Below, piece after piece: positions 24,445 through 32,680 of a DNA stretch of 64,000 bases; position 1 is the stretch's first letter; every line of letters begins with the position of its first letter. The notes under the pieces were generated by a model. That model made no database searches, was not told the DNA's origin, and saw nothing but the letters and a program-made list of their open reading frames with translations. The DNA is taken from the NCBI RefSeq assembly GCF_014649495.1, contig NZ_BMTD01000001.1, positions 843,276 through 907,275 on the forward strand. Reading direction: 5' to 3'. The translations under genes and the position numbers were made by a program. This DNA comes from Streptomyces filipinensis. GTDB lineage: Bacteria; Actinomycetota; Actinomycetes; Streptomycetales; Streptomycetaceae.

Positions 24445-25276
24445 CGGGTCCCTTCACCTTCCCCTTTCCGGAGGCGAACCCTACCGGGGCGAGGAAGATC
24501 GTGAGCGTCGGGATCAGGTACAGCAGCCACACCGTGACCTGGAGGACCGTCGGGTCGGGCTGGAAGTTGAGGACGCCCTTCAGCAGAGTGCCGTACCAGC
24601 TGTCCGGCGGGATGGTGTCGCTGATGTCGAAGGCCAGGTGCGTCAGTCCGGGCAGCCAGTCCGCCTCCTGCAGGTCGTGGAAGCCGTACGCCAGCACGCC
24701 CGCCGCGACCACGACCAGCATGCCGCCGGTCCAGGTGAAGAACTTCGCCAGGTTGATCTTCAGGGCGCCCCGGTAGAACAACCAGCCGAGCAGGACGGCC
24801 GTGGCGAGGCCGAGGGCGACCCCGAGCAGCGGACGCGGCGTACCGTCGCTCGCCGCGTGCACCGACGCCCACACGAACAGCGCGGTCTCCAGGCCCTCCC
24901 GGCCGACGGCCAGGAACGCGGTGGCGACCAGCGCGCCCGTGCCCAGGGCGAGGGCCGCGTCCAGCTTGCCGTGCAGCTCCGACCTCAGGTGCCGGGCGGT
25001 GCGCCGCATCCAGAACACCATCCAGGTCACCAGGCCGACGGCGACGACGGACAGCGAGCCGCCGAGCGCCTCCTGCGCCTCGAACGTCAGCTCCTGGGAG
25101 CCGAACTGGAGGGCGCAGCCGAAGCCCATCGCGATGGCGATCGCGGTGCCGATCCCCATCCAGACCGGCTTCAGGGCGTCCCGGCGTCCCGTCTTGACCA
25201 GGTAGGCGATCAGGATGCAGACGACGAGCGACGCCTCCAGGCCCTCGCGCAGGGCGATGAGGTAGTTGGAGAACAC
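24404..25276 (-). CDS. efeU: iron permease EfeU (FTR1 family)
   Basis: A 290-residue membrane permease with seven helices that moves ferric iron inward. Both family REGLE motifs are present: ALREGLEASLV at residues 9-19 and VGREGLETALF near 123-133. Their Glu residues carry iron. The C-terminus is a short charged tail. It follows efeB by 3 bases and ends 41 bases inside the lipoprotein gene. The operon is led by two iron boxes at 27703-27741. Confidence 0.96.
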   Translation of the reverse strand: MFSNYLIALREGLEASLVVCILIAYLVKTGRRDALKPVWMGIGTAIAIAMGFGCALQFGSQELTFEAQEALGGSLSVVAVGLVTWMVFWMRRTARHLRSELHGKLDAALALGTGALVATAFLAVGREGLETALFVWASVHAASDGTPRPLLGVALGLATAVLLGWLFYRGALKINLAKFFTWTGGMLVVVAAGVLAYGFHDLQEADWLPGLTHLAFDISDTIPPDSWYGTLLKGVLNFQPDPTVLQVTVWLLYLIPTLTIFLAPVGFASGKGKVKGPDEQGSQPAQAPQA

Positions 25277-25279
25277 GGG

Positions 25280-26539
25280 CTACGCCTCCTTCGAGAACAG
25301 CGTGCGGCCCCACCAGTCGCCGGCGTCCCGGACGCCGGGCGGTACCGCGAAGACCGCCGAACCCACGTGCTGGATGTACTCGTTGAGCGCGTCGTGGGCG
25401 GACAGCCTGCGCTGCAGCGGGATGAACCCCTGGCGCACGTCCCGCTGGTAGGCCAGGAAGAACAGGCCGGCGTCCAGGCGGCCGAGGCCGTCGGTGCCGT
25501 CGGTGAAGGAGTAGCCGCGGCGCAGGATGGTGATGCCGTCGTTGGAGTCGGGATGCGCGAGCCGGACGTGCGCGTCGGGCTTCATCGCCTTCAGGAACGG
25601 CTTGTCGTGCTCCTTGGCCCTGCCGACCGGCGCTCCCTCGCGCTTGTCGCGCCCGAACACGTCCTCCTGCTCCTGCAGGGAGGTGCGGTCCCAGGTCTCG
25701 ATGTTCATCCGGATGCGCCGGGCGACCAGGTAGGACCCTCCGGTCATCCAGCGCGGCCCGTCCCCGTCGGCGACCCACACGAACTTCTTCAGCCGGTCGG
25801 TCTCGGTGCCCGCGATGTTGCGGGTGCCGTCCTTGAAGCCCATGAGGTTGCGCGGGGTCTGCGCGTCCGGCGTGGTCGACGAGGTCTTGCCGAAGCCGAG
25901 CTGCGACCAGCGGATGGCGACCTTGCCGAAGCCGATGCGGGCGAGGTTGCGGATGGCGTGCACGGCCACCTGCGGGTCGTCCGCGCAGGCCTGGACGCAC
26001 AGGTCGCCGCCGGTGCGGGCCCCGTCCAGGTTGTCACCGGGGAACTTGGGCAGGTCGACCAGGGCCGCCGGCCGCTCGTCCCTCAGACCGAACTTGTCGA
26101 ACAGCGAAGGCCCGAACCCGATCGTCAGCGTCAGCCGGGACGGCTTGAGCCCGAGCGCCTCGCCGGTGTCGTCCGGCGGGGCCTCGGCGAGCCCTCCGTA
26201 CGCGCCCTCGCCGACCGGCTCGCCCGCCGTCATCCGCCGGGCCGCCGCCGTCCAGTCCTTCAGCATCCGCACGAACTCGGCGCGGTCGTCGGTCTTCACG
26301 TCGAACGCGGCGAAGTGCAGCCGGTCCTGCACCGGGGTGGCGATGCCGGCCTGGTGGGCGCCGTGGAACGCCACCGCGCCGCCCGCCTCGGCGGCCACCG
26401 GGTCCACGTCGTTTCCGGCGTTGGCCATCGCCACCGCGCCGCCGGCCGCCGCGGCACCGAGCGCGAGCCCGGCGCCGCCCCAGCCGATCAGTGCACGGCG
26501 CGACGGGCTGCTGCTGCCGTTGGTGTGGGTGTCGGTCAT
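25280..26539 (-). CDS. efeB: EfeB, Dyp-type heme peroxidase
   Basis: A 419-residue periplasmic-side DyP peroxidase exported by Tat (SRRALIGWGGAGLALGAA, residues about 14-31). The family GxxDG motif is MGFKDGTRN near 235. The downstream WDRTSLQEQE, GAPVG and HPDSNDGITILRRGYSF motifs identify EfeB/DyP class. It oxidises Fe(II) or extracts iron from heme to feed EfeU. I favour ATG 26539; GTG 26545 overlaps the efeO stop in GTGA and is an alternative. It sits between efeO and efeU. Confidence 0.95.
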   Translation of the reverse strand: MTDTHTNGSSSPSRRALIGWGGAGLALGAAAAGGAVAMANAGNDVDPVAAEAGGAVAFHGAHQAGIATPVQDRLHFAAFDVKTDDRAEFVRMLKDWTAAARRMTAGEPVGEGAYGGLAEAPPDDTGEALGLKPSRLTLTIGFGPSLFDKFGLRDERPAALVDLPKFPGDNLDGARTGGDLCVQACADDPQVAVHAIRNLARIGFGKVAIRWSQLGFGKTSSTTPDAQTPRNLMGFKDGTRNIAGTETDRLKKFVWVADGDGPRWMTGGSYLVARRIRMNIETWDRTSLQEQEDVFGRDKREGAPVGRAKEHDKPFLKAMKPDAHVRLAHPDSNDGITILRRGYSFTDGTDGLGRLDAGLFFLAYQRDVRQGFIPLQRRLSAHDALNEYIQHVGSAVFAVPPGVRDAGDWWGRTLFSKEA

Positions 26540-26541
26540 GG

Positions 26542-27681
26542 TCACTTCACCACCGCGGCGGCGAGCTTGGACAGCGGCTCGGCGAGCGCGTTCACCGCGT
26601 CCGACAGCTCCTTGCGCTGGTCCTTGGTGACCTTGTCGTAGGAGACGAAGTCGTAACCCGTCTTGTCCGAGCGGTACTTGTCGAGCAGCGTGTCCAGCGA
26701 GGCGAACTGCTTGTCCAGTTCCGCGGTCAGCGCCGGGTCGTTCTTCGCGGCGACCGGCTTCAGCAGCTCGTACGCCTTCTGCGCGCCCTCGACGTTGCCC
26801 TTGAAGTCGACCAGGTCGGTGTGCGCGTAGCGGTCCTCCTCACCGGTGACCTTGCCGGTGGCGACCTCGTCCAGCAGCTCCTTGGCGCCGTTGGCCATGG
26901 AGGTCGGGGTGATCTCGGCCTTGCCGACCCGGCCCTGCCAGTCCTTGAGGTCCTTCACCAGCTGGTCGGCGAGGCCCTTCTCCGCGGCGCCGATCTTCTT
27001 GTCCTGCCAGAGGGCCTTCTCCAGCCGGTGCCAGCCGGTCCACTTCTGGCCGTCGTCCAGGCCGTCCTCGCGGACGTCGACCTTCGGGTCGATGTCACCG
27101 AACGACTCGGCGACCGGCTCGGTGCGCTCCCAGCCGAGGCGGGAGAGCCCGTAGGCCTTCTTCGCGGCCTCCAGGTCGCCGTCCTTCACCGCCTTCACGA
27201 AGGTCTCGACCCGCGGCAGCGTCTCGTCGGCCTGGTCCTGGGCGTACTGCCGGTACTCGGCGACGGCCTGGTCCAGCCTCGGGTCGCGCTTGGCCGCCGC
27301 GGTGCCGGAGCCGGTCACGGTCAGCTTCTGCCGGACGCCGTGGCCCTTCATGCCGGGGCGGCAGGCGATCTCGTACGACCCCGCCTTCACCTCGGCGGTC
27401 AGCGTGTACCGGGTGCCGGGCCCGATGTTCTCCTTCTCGGAGACGATGCGGTCGTCCGGGAAGAGGATCTCGACCTCGGTGGCCTTGGCGCCCTTGTTCT
27501 CTATCTTCAGCGTGACCTGGCCGGCCGGGACCGACGTGGCGGACGTGTCGCACTTCGAGTCGGCGGCGGTGACCCGGATGGCGTCGCCGTCCTTGGCGTC
27601 GCTCTTCGCGGTGCAGGCCGAGAGGGCGGTCAGGGCCGCCACGGTCGTGGCGGCGGTGACGGTCAGTCGGACGGCTCGCAT
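26542..27681 (-). CDS. efeO: EfeO iron-binding lipoprotein (cupredoxin + M75 domain)
   Basis: A 379-residue secreted iron-uptake protein. The signal LTVTAATTVAALTALSAC carries a lipobox ending at about residue 23. An N-terminal cupredoxin-like domain (about 35-120, with KIENKGAKATEVEILFPDD and YEIACRPGMKGHG) is followed by the M75/imelysin domain with the HxxE-type metal site in WTGWHRLEKALW near 225. It binds iron, possibly with copper, and delivers it to EfeU. It is first in the operon. Two tandem iron boxes lie immediately upstream, so expression should rise under iron limitation. Confidence 0.95.
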   Translation of the reverse strand: MRAVRLTVTAATTVAALTALSACTAKSDAKDGDAIRVTAADSKCDTSATSVPAGQVTLKIENKGAKATEVEILFPDDRIVSEKENIGPGTRYTLTAEVKAGSYEIACRPGMKGHGVRQKLTVTGSGTAAAKRDPRLDQAVAEYRQYAQDQADETLPRVETFVKAVKDGDLEAAKKAYGLSRLGWERTEPVAESFGDIDPKVDVREDGLDDGQKWTGWHRLEKALWQDKKIGAAEKGLADQLVKDLKDWQGRVGKAEITPTSMANGAKELLDEVATGKVTGEEDRYAHTDLVDFKGNVEGAQKAYELLKPVAAKNDPALTAELDKQFASLDTLLDKYRSDKTGYDFVSYDKVTKDQRKELSDAVNALAEPLSKLAAAVVK

Positions 27682-27702
27682 GCGGGCTCCTGGCGGATCT
27701 GG

Positions 27703-27721
27703 TGTGGTGAGGCTGGCCTAA
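27703..27721 (-). promoter_or_regulatory. iron box 2 (DmdR/IdeR-type), efeO promoter
   Basis: On the minus strand TTAGGCCAGCCTCACCACA matches 14 of 19 positions of the DtxR/IdeR consensus TWAGGTWAGSCTWACCTWA. It abuts the better box at 27723-27741, one base apart, and lies 22 bases upstream of the efeO start. Confidence 0.6.
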
Positions 27722-27722
27722 C

Positions 27723-27741
27723 TTACCTGAGGCTTACCTCA
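27723..27741 (-). promoter_or_regulatory. iron box 1 (DmdR/IdeR-type), efeO promoter
   Basis: On the minus strand TGAGGTAAGCCTCAGGTAA matches 15 of 19 positions of the DtxR/IdeR consensus. Placed 42-60 bases upstream of the efeO start, it should let iron-loaded DmdR1 repress efeOBU and the lipoprotein gene. Confidence 0.78.
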
Positions 27742-27818
27742 CCCATACCCAGCGGGGTGGTGATTCAGGTCTCAGAAGAGTTCGCGGGGCGGCGGGCGGC
27801 GATGGGAGGGTGACCGGC

Positions 27819-28703
27819 ATGGGGAACGCGCGCAGGGAGTTGCTGGGAGCCGGCCGGCTGGTGCTGGACGTCCGGGGCCGCCCGGGCCCGCCGCCGCTCC
27901 GCTTCGAGACGGCGGACGGCGGCAGGCTGCTGCTGCGCCAGGACGGGCGACCGCTGATGCTCGGCCGGTCGGTGGGCACCTGCTGTCCCGACCTGCACCT
28001 GCACCGCCTCGACGGCTACCGCTCGCCGCTGCCGCCCCCGCGTGCCGCACGGCAGCGGTCGGCCGTCAACTGGCCGCACGAGTACGCGCGCAGGCTTGAG
28101 GAGGCGACCGGGACCCCGCTCACCGACGGGCGCTGGGAGCTGGCCCTGCGCACCGGATTCCCGCCCGGCATCTGGGACGAGGACTTCGTGCGCGAGTGGC
28201 CGGGCGGCAGCCTCGGGCTGTACTGCGGCGGCGGCTGGCACGGAGTCGTCCCGCTGCGCCCGCTGTCGCCGCCGGACTCCGGCCGGGTCAAGGCCTACCG
28301 CAGACTCGTCCGTGAGCGCACGATCGCCCCGGTCCTGCTGTGGTGGGTGAGCTTCCTCGACGGCTGGCTCCTCCTCGACGGCCACGACCGGGCGGTGGCG
28401 GCGCTGGCGGAGGGGCGCACACCGGAGTGTGTGCAGCTGACGCGGCTGCCCGACGCCGACACGCTGGGGCGAAGCGCCGAAACGGTCGTCCAGGCGCACG
28501 AGTACCACATGGAGCGACTCGCGGCGCGCCCGCCGGGGCCGGGCGTCGGACGCCAACGGGCCGCCCTGGAGAAGGCCCATGGCGACACCCTCGCCGAACT
28601 CCCGTACGCCGTCGTGCCGACCGGCACCCACCCGCTCCCCGGCGGCGCCCCCGCCTGGGACGCGCTCGCCGCCGCCGCGGTGTTTCAATTCCCCTGTGAC
28701 TGA
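27819..28703 (+). CDS. hypothetical protein, co-transcribed with PhzF-like gene
   Basis: A 294-residue soluble protein. ATG 27819 follows GGGAGGGTGACC; the in-frame GTG at 27810 is too close to that site. No domain is recognised. Visible features are a Trp/Gly-rich centre (FPPGIWDEDFVREWPGGSLGLYCGGGWHGVVPL near residues 108-140), and LLWWVSFLDGWLLLDGHDRAVAALAEGRTPECVQLTRL near 172-210, which has a hydrophobic stretch but is not a clear membrane helix. The segment around LDGHDRAVAALAEG hints at a ParB/Srx-like fold, which is speculative. The stop overlaps the PhzF start by 8 bases, so the two are coupled. Confidence 0.82.
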   Translation: MGNARRELLGAGRLVLDVRGRPGPPPLRFETADGGRLLLRQDGRPLMLGRSVGTCCPDLHLHRLDGYRSPLPPPRAARQRSAVNWPHEYARRLEEATGTPLTDGRWELALRTGFPPGIWDEDFVREWPGGSLGLYCGGGWHGVVPLRPLSPPDSGRVKAYRRLVRERTIAPVLLWWVSFLDGWLLLDGHDRAVAALAEGRTPECVQLTRLPDADTLGRSAETVVQAHEYHMERLAARPPGPGVGRQRAALEKAHGDTLAELPYAVVPTGTHPLPGGAPAWDALAAAAVFQFPCD

Positions 28704-29340
28704 CTACGACGTACTCCGTGTCTTCTGCGGACCGAACGGCGGTTACGGCAACGAACTCGGTGTCGTCCGCGACGGCTCGGTGCTGCCCGAGCGGGCCGAT
28801 CGGCAGGCGCTTGCGGCCAAACTGGGCTTCAGTGAGACCGTGTTCGTGGACGACCCCGAGCGCGGTGTGATCGACATCTACACGCCCACCCTGCGGCTGC
28901 CCTTCGCCGGTCACCCCTGCGTCGGCACCGCCTGGCTGCTCGACGTGCCCGAGCTGGTCACCCCCGCCGGAGTGGCCGGCGCCCGCCTGGACGGCGAGTT
29001 CAGCTGGATCGAGGCGCGGGCGGAGTGGGCCCCGCCGCGCACCCTGCGCCAGTACGCCACCGCCGCCGAGGTCGACGCGCTCGACGTGCCGCCGCCGGGG
29101 GAGTGGCTCTACGCCTGGGCCTGGGAGGACGAGGCGGCCGGCCGGGTCCGCGCCCGCGCCTTCCCCGGACGCGACGACGGCATCGACGAGGACGAGGCCA
29201 CCGGCGCCGCCGCGCTGCTCCTCACCGACCGGCTGGGCCGCGCCCTGAACATCACCCAGGGCCAGGGCTCCCAGATCCTGACCGCCCCGCAGCCGCACGG
29301 CTGGGTGGAGATCGGCGGCCGGGTGTTCCTGGAGCGCTGA
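28696..29340 (+). CDS. PhzF family isomerase-like protein
   Basis: A 214-residue PhzF-fold protein, shorter than the usual 260-300. The first half carries the family pattern VFCGPNGGYGNELGVVRDG, LGFSETVFVDD with the catalytic-position Glu (about residue 44), and LPFAGHPCVGTAWLL near 71-85. The second half has EDEATGAAALLL and ILTAPQPHGWVEIGGRV. PhzF enzymes isomerise dihydro-hydroxyanthranilate, but most family members have unknown substrates, and no phenazine genes are present. GTG 28696 is coupled to the upstream gene. Confidence 0.88.
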   Translation: MTDYDVLRVFCGPNGGYGNELGVVRDGSVLPERADRQALAAKLGFSETVFVDDPERGVIDIYTPTLRLPFAGHPCVGTAWLLDVPELVTPAGVAGARLDGEFSWIEARAEWAPPRTLRQYATAAEVDALDVPPPGEWLYAWAWEDEAAGRVRARAFPGRDDGIDEDEATGAAALLLTDRLGRALNITQGQGSQILTAPQPHGWVEIGGRVFLER

Positions 29341-29384
29341 GCGCGGCCTCGCGTCCCTCGGAGGCGCTCGGTCGTCCGTGCGCG

Positions 29385-30032
29385 TCAGGCGCTCAGCGGG
29401 AACTCCTCGCCCAGGGCCCGGAAGACGGCGGTGTTCAGGGCGAACGCCCGCGTGCATTCCGCCGCGACCCGCTGCTTCTCCAGGTCGTCCGCCCGTATCG
29501 CGTCCAGCAGCTCCCGGTAACCCCGCTTGAACGCGGCGGGGTTGGAGATGTCCTCGAAGACGTAGAAGCGGACGCCGTCGCCCTTCTTCGGCAGGCCCCA
29601 GGCCCGCTCGGCCCGGTCCCGGATGACCTGGCCGCCGGACAGGTCGCCCAGGTAGCGGGTGTAGTGGTGGGCGACGTAACCGCCGGGCCAGCGCTCGGCG
29701 CACTCCCGGATCCGGTCAGCGTACGCCCGCGTGGCCGGCAGCGCGTCCAGCCCCTCCCGCCACGCGGGACCCTGCAGATGCGCCAGGTCCCGCTCCAGCG
29801 CGGCCAGCCGGAACAGCTCGGGCCGGACGAACGGCCCCGCGACCGGGTCCGCCGCCAGCCGCCCGGCGCCGCTCTCCAGCGCCTCGTACACGAACCACAG
29901 CTGCTCGGTGTAGCGCGCGTAGGCGGCCACGCCCAGCCGGCCGCCGAGCAGGTCGCTCATGAACGACGAGCTCTCCGCCTCCCGGTGCGCCTCGTGGGAC
30001 GCGGTGCGGATGAGGGTCGAGAACGACTCCAT
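29385..30032 (-). CDS. heme oxygenase (biliverdin-producing)
   Basis: A 215-residue all-helical heme oxygenase, which opens heme to biliverdin, CO and Fe(II). The proximal-ligand helix RTASHEAHREAESSSFM aligns with HmuO-type LKxxTxxxHxxAExxxFM, making H16 the heme ligand. The distal helix RYLGDLSGGQVI carries the GxxxG-type glycine motif near residue 130. ATG 30032 follows GGGGAG. The gene lies 45 bases from the convergent PhzF-like gene. A 46-base palindrome begins 14 bases upstream of the ATG, so expression is probably under a dedicated dimeric repressor. Physical proximity to efeUOB suggests a shared iron-supply role. Confidence 0.94.
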   Translation of the reverse strand: MESFSTLIRTASHEAHREAESSSFMSDLLGGRLGVAAYARYTEQLWFVYEALESGAGRLAADPVAGPFVRPELFRLAALERDLAHLQGPAWREGLDALPATRAYADRIRECAERWPGGYVAHHYTRYLGDLSGGQVIRDRAERAWGLPKKGDGVRFYVFEDISNPAAFKRGYRELLDAIRADDLEKQRVAAECTRAFALNTAVFRALGEEFPLSA

Positions 30033-30045
30033 GGCCACTCCCCGG

Positions 30046-30091
30046 TTTGCCGACGTCTTGTCGGTAACTTTACCGACAAGACGTCGGCAAA
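30046..30091. promoter_or_regulatory. 46-bp palindrome upstream of heme oxygenase
   Basis: The left arm (30046-30067) begins TTTGCCGACG and ends TTGTCGGTAA; the right arm (30070-30091) is its exact 22-base reverse complement after a CT spacer. Each arm also contains an internal inverted repeat TTRCCGAC-N5-GTCGGYAA. The element can therefore be read as two 21-base operators (30047-30067 and 30070-30090) separated by 2 bases. It lies 14 bases before the heme oxygenase ATG, over the likely promoter. Confidence 0.8.
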
Positions 30092-30117
30092 AACGTCCGG
30101 GAGGCGAGCGGGCAGCG

Positions 30118-30145
30118 AAAAGCCCGCCCTCCGAAGAGAGCGGGC
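30118..30145 (-). terminator. intrinsic terminator of map
   Basis: On the minus strand GCCCGCTCTC pairs with GAGGGCGGGC through ten base pairs (one T-G wobble) around a TTCG tetraloop, followed by TTTT. It starts 16 bases after the map stop codon. A classical Rho-independent terminator. Confidence 0.9.
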
Positions 30146-30161
30146 CAGGCCGGGCGCGGCG

Positions 30162-31019
30162 TCAGGGCAGGGTCAGGATCTCCGCGCCGGTCTCCGTCAC
30201 CACCAGCGTGTGCTCGAACTGCGCGGTCCGCCTGCGGTCCTTGGTCACGACCGTCCAGCCGTCCTCCCACATGTCGTACTCGTGGGTGCCCAGCGTCAGC
30301 ATCGGCTCGATCGTGAACGTCATGCCCGGCTGCATGACCGTCGTCGCGTGCGGGCTGTCGTAGTGCGGGATGATCAGGCCCGAGTGGAACGCCGAGCTGA
30401 TGCCGTGGCCGGTGAAGTCCCGCACCACCCCGTACCCGAACCGCTTGGCGTAGGACTCGATGACCCGGCCGATGACATTGATCTGACGGCCCGGCTTGAC
30501 CGCCTTGATCGCGCGGGTGAGGGACTCCCGGGTCCGCTCCACCAGCAGCCGCGACTCCTCGTCCACGTCGCCGACCAGGTAGGTCGCGTTGTTGTCGCCG
30601 TGCACCCCGCCGATGTACGCGGTCACGTCCAGATTGACGATGTCCCCGTCCCTGAGGACCGTCGAGTCCGGGATGCCGTGGCAGATGACCTCGTTGACCG
30701 ACGTGCACAGGGACTTCGGGAACCCGCGGTAGCCGAGCGTGGAGGGGTAGGCGCCGTGGTCGCACATGTACGCGTGCGCGACCTTGTCCAGCTGGTCCGT
30801 GGTCACGCCGGGCGCGATGGCCTTCGCGGCCTCCTCCATCGCCTGTGCGGCGATGCGGCCGGCGATCCGCATCGCCTCGATGGTCTCCGGGGTCTGCACC
30901 TCCGGCCCGGTGTACGGCGCCGGCGCGGGCTTGCCGACGTACTCGGGGCGGCGGATGTTTCCGGGTACCGGACGGGTGGGAGACAGCTCCCCTGGTACGA
31001 GCAGCGACTGGCCAGACAT
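30162..31019 (-). CDS. map: type I methionine aminopeptidase
   Basis: A 285-residue pita-bread metallopeptidase that removes N-terminal Met from nascent proteins. The catalytic-domain motifs are [34 protein letters not shown] near residues 112-144 (metal Asp pair), TGHGIS near 205 (metal His), and [13 protein letters not shown] near 235-248. A roughly 40-residue Pro-rich N-terminal extension ([19 protein letters not shown]) marks the actinobacterial MetAP1c type with ribosome-contact potential. ATG 31019 fits this extension. The neighbouring small gene at 31078 is divergent. Confidence 0.96.
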   Translation of the reverse strand: MSGQSLLVPGELSPTRPVPGNIRRPEYVGKPAPAPYTGPEVQTPETIEAMRIAGRIAAQAMEEAAKAIAPGVTTDQLDKVAHAYMCDHGAYPSTLGYRGFPKSLCTSVNEVICHGIPDSTVLRDGDIVNLDVTAYIGGVHGDNNATYLVGDVDEESRLLVERTRESLTRAIKAVKPGRQINVIGRVIESYAKRFGYGVVRDFTGHGISSAFHSGLIIPHYDSPHATTVMQPGMTFTIEPMLTLGTHEYDMWEDGWTVVTKDRRRTAQFEHTLVVTETGAEILTLP

Positions 31020-31077
31020 GCCAGTGAGTCTATCGAGCGGACATGGGGGAACATGTCGGTGGCGAGAGGAGCTGTCC

Positions 31078-31311
31078 ATGGCCCTGTTCAAGAAGCGCAC
31101 CGTCGGCAAGCCGGGCGAGTGGTACTACTGCCTGGAGCACAAGAAGGTCGAGGAAGGCCCGGACTGCCCGGGCAAGGACCGCTTCGGGCCGTACACCTCC
31201 CCCCAGGAGGCCCAGCGCGCGATGGATATCGCCGCCGAGCGCAACCTCCAGTGGGAGAACGACCCGCGCTGGCACGACGCCGCCGCGGGAGGCGACGCCG
31301 ACGACGAGTGA
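31078..31311 (+). CDS. small conserved actinobacterial protein
   Basis: A 77-residue hydrophilic protein starting [25 protein letters not shown] 31078 follows GAGAGGAGC. It contains one Cys pair ([20 protein letters not shown]) with a His between them, which could bind metal or simply be a short knuckle. [23 protein letters not shown] looks like a SPOR-type or helix-turn segment with an acidic C-terminus. Function not known. It is divergent from map, with the two starts 58 bases apart. Confidence 0.8.
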   Translation: MALFKKRTVGKPGEWYYCLEHKKVEEGPDCPGKDRFGPYTSPQEAQRAMDIAAERNLQWENDPRWHDAAAGGDADDE

Positions 31312-31334
31312 GGCCGCGTCGCCCACCCGAGGGA

Positions 31335-32603
31335 TCACGCCCGGACGGCGGCGCGCCGCTCGCGCATCCGTACCGCGTGCTCGTTGGTCCGGGCGTCGTA
31401 CGTCATCAGCCCCGGCAGGCACAGCGCGAGCAGGCCCATCGCGCCCGCGCACGCCAGCCCGCCGGCGACGACGGAGGCCCGTACGCCCGCCCAGGCGGCC
31501 AGGCCGCCCGCCCGGACCTGGCCCAGCTGCGGGCCGACCGAGTAGGACAGCAGCTCGATCCCGGCGAGCCGGCCGCGCAGCTCGTCCGGGATCGTCTGGT
31601 TCCACATGGCGGCCCGGAAGATCCCGCTGACCATGTCGAAGCCGCCGCCGACGGTCAGGAAGACGAGGACCAGCCAGACGTTCCCGCAGACGCCGGCCGC
31701 CGCGACCGCCAGGCCCCAGCCCGTGGCCGACAGCAGCACCATCAGCCCGTGCCGGTGCACCCGGGAGGTCCAGCCGCCGGTCAGGCTCACCAGCATGGCC
31801 CCGGCCGGCACGGTGGCGTACATCAGGCCGAGCGCCCAGCCCGCGTGCAGCTCGTCGGCGAGGAACGGCAGGATCGCGAGCGGCATGGCCAGGAACATCG
31901 CGGCGAGGTCGACGACGTAGGTGCCGAGGAGTTCCTTGCGGCTCCAGGCGTACCGGGCGCCTTCCAGGACCGCTCCCAGCGACGGCTTCGACGCCTCGTG
32001 GGAGGCGGGGGAGGGGGCGATCCGCACGATGTACGCCAGCGAGACGGCGAAGGTCAGCAGGTCGGCGGCGTACGCCCAGCCCAGGCCCGCGTAGGCGACG
32101 ACCACGCCCGCGACCGCCGGTCCCGCGACCCCGCCGACGGTCCAGCGCAGCGAGTTCAGCGAGGCCGCGGCGGGCATGTCGTCGTGGGCGACGATCCGGG
32201 GCCACAGGGAGTCGAGCGCGGGGCGCTGGACGGAGACCAGGGCGGAGGAGAGCGCGGCGACGGCGTACAGCGGCCACACCACGGGGTGCGGGAGCAAGGC
32301 GTCGAGCAACAGGACCGCGCTCAGCAGCCCTTGGCCCGCCTCCGTCCACACGATGAGCCGCCGCTTGTCCAGGGCGTCCGCGAGGGCCCCGCCGTACAGG
32401 CCGCAGACGATGAGCGGCAGCAGCTCCACGGCCCCGATCGCGCCCACGGCAGCCGCGGAGCCGGTGAGGTCCTTCAGCTGGACCGGCAGCGCGACGAAGG
32501 TGAGGAAGCTGCCGAAGTTGCTGATCAGCCCCGATGTCCACAGCCGTCGGAAGTCCGCGGAGGCCTTCCAGGGGGCCAGGTCGGGGAGGAGGGCGCGGGT
32601 CAC
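31335..32603 (-). CDS. MFS exporter (MFS_3/EntS-like)
   Basis: A 422-residue, 12-helix major facilitator of the enterobactin-exporter/transmembrane secretion effector type. Typical elements are FRRLWTSGLISNFGSFLTFVALPVQLKDLTGS at the N-terminus, the loop GGALADALDKRRLIVWTEAGQGL near 72-94, and DELRGRLAGIELLSYSVGPQLGQ near 320. The family exports siderophores or macrolides; the substrate is unknown here. It converges with the small protein gene. Nearby efe and heme genes make a siderophore role conceivable but unproven. Confidence 0.9.
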   Translation of the reverse strand: MTRALLPDLAPWKASADFRRLWTSGLISNFGSFLTFVALPVQLKDLTGSAAAVGAIGAVELLPLIVCGLYGGALADALDKRRLIVWTEAGQGLLSAVLLLDALLPHPVVWPLYAVAALSSALVSVQRPALDSLWPRIVAHDDMPAAASLNSLRWTVGGVAGPAVAGVVVAYAGLGWAYAADLLTFAVSLAYIVRIAPSPASHEASKPSLGAVLEGARYAWSRKELLGTYVVDLAAMFLAMPLAILPFLADELHAGWALGLMYATVPAGAMLVSLTGGWTSRVHRHGLMVLLSATGWGLAVAAAGVCGNVWLVLVFLTVGGGFDMVSGIFRAAMWNQTIPDELRGRLAGIELLSYSVGPQLGQVRAGGLAAWAGVRASVVAGGLACAGAMGLLALCLPGLMTYDARTNEHAVRMRERRAAVRA

Positions 32604-32680
32604 TGAGGCATGTTCGGCTGCGGCGCGGGGCGGGGCAACTGCTTTTCCCCTCCCCGGCGTCCCCGGCGTCCCCGGTCACG

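Noticed and set aside
29025..32606. Long plus-strand frame of about 1190 codons across heme oxygenase and map.
   Set aside because: Antisense shadow rich in Arg, Gly and Pro without family motifs; heme oxygenase, map and MFS genes are convincingly on the other strand.
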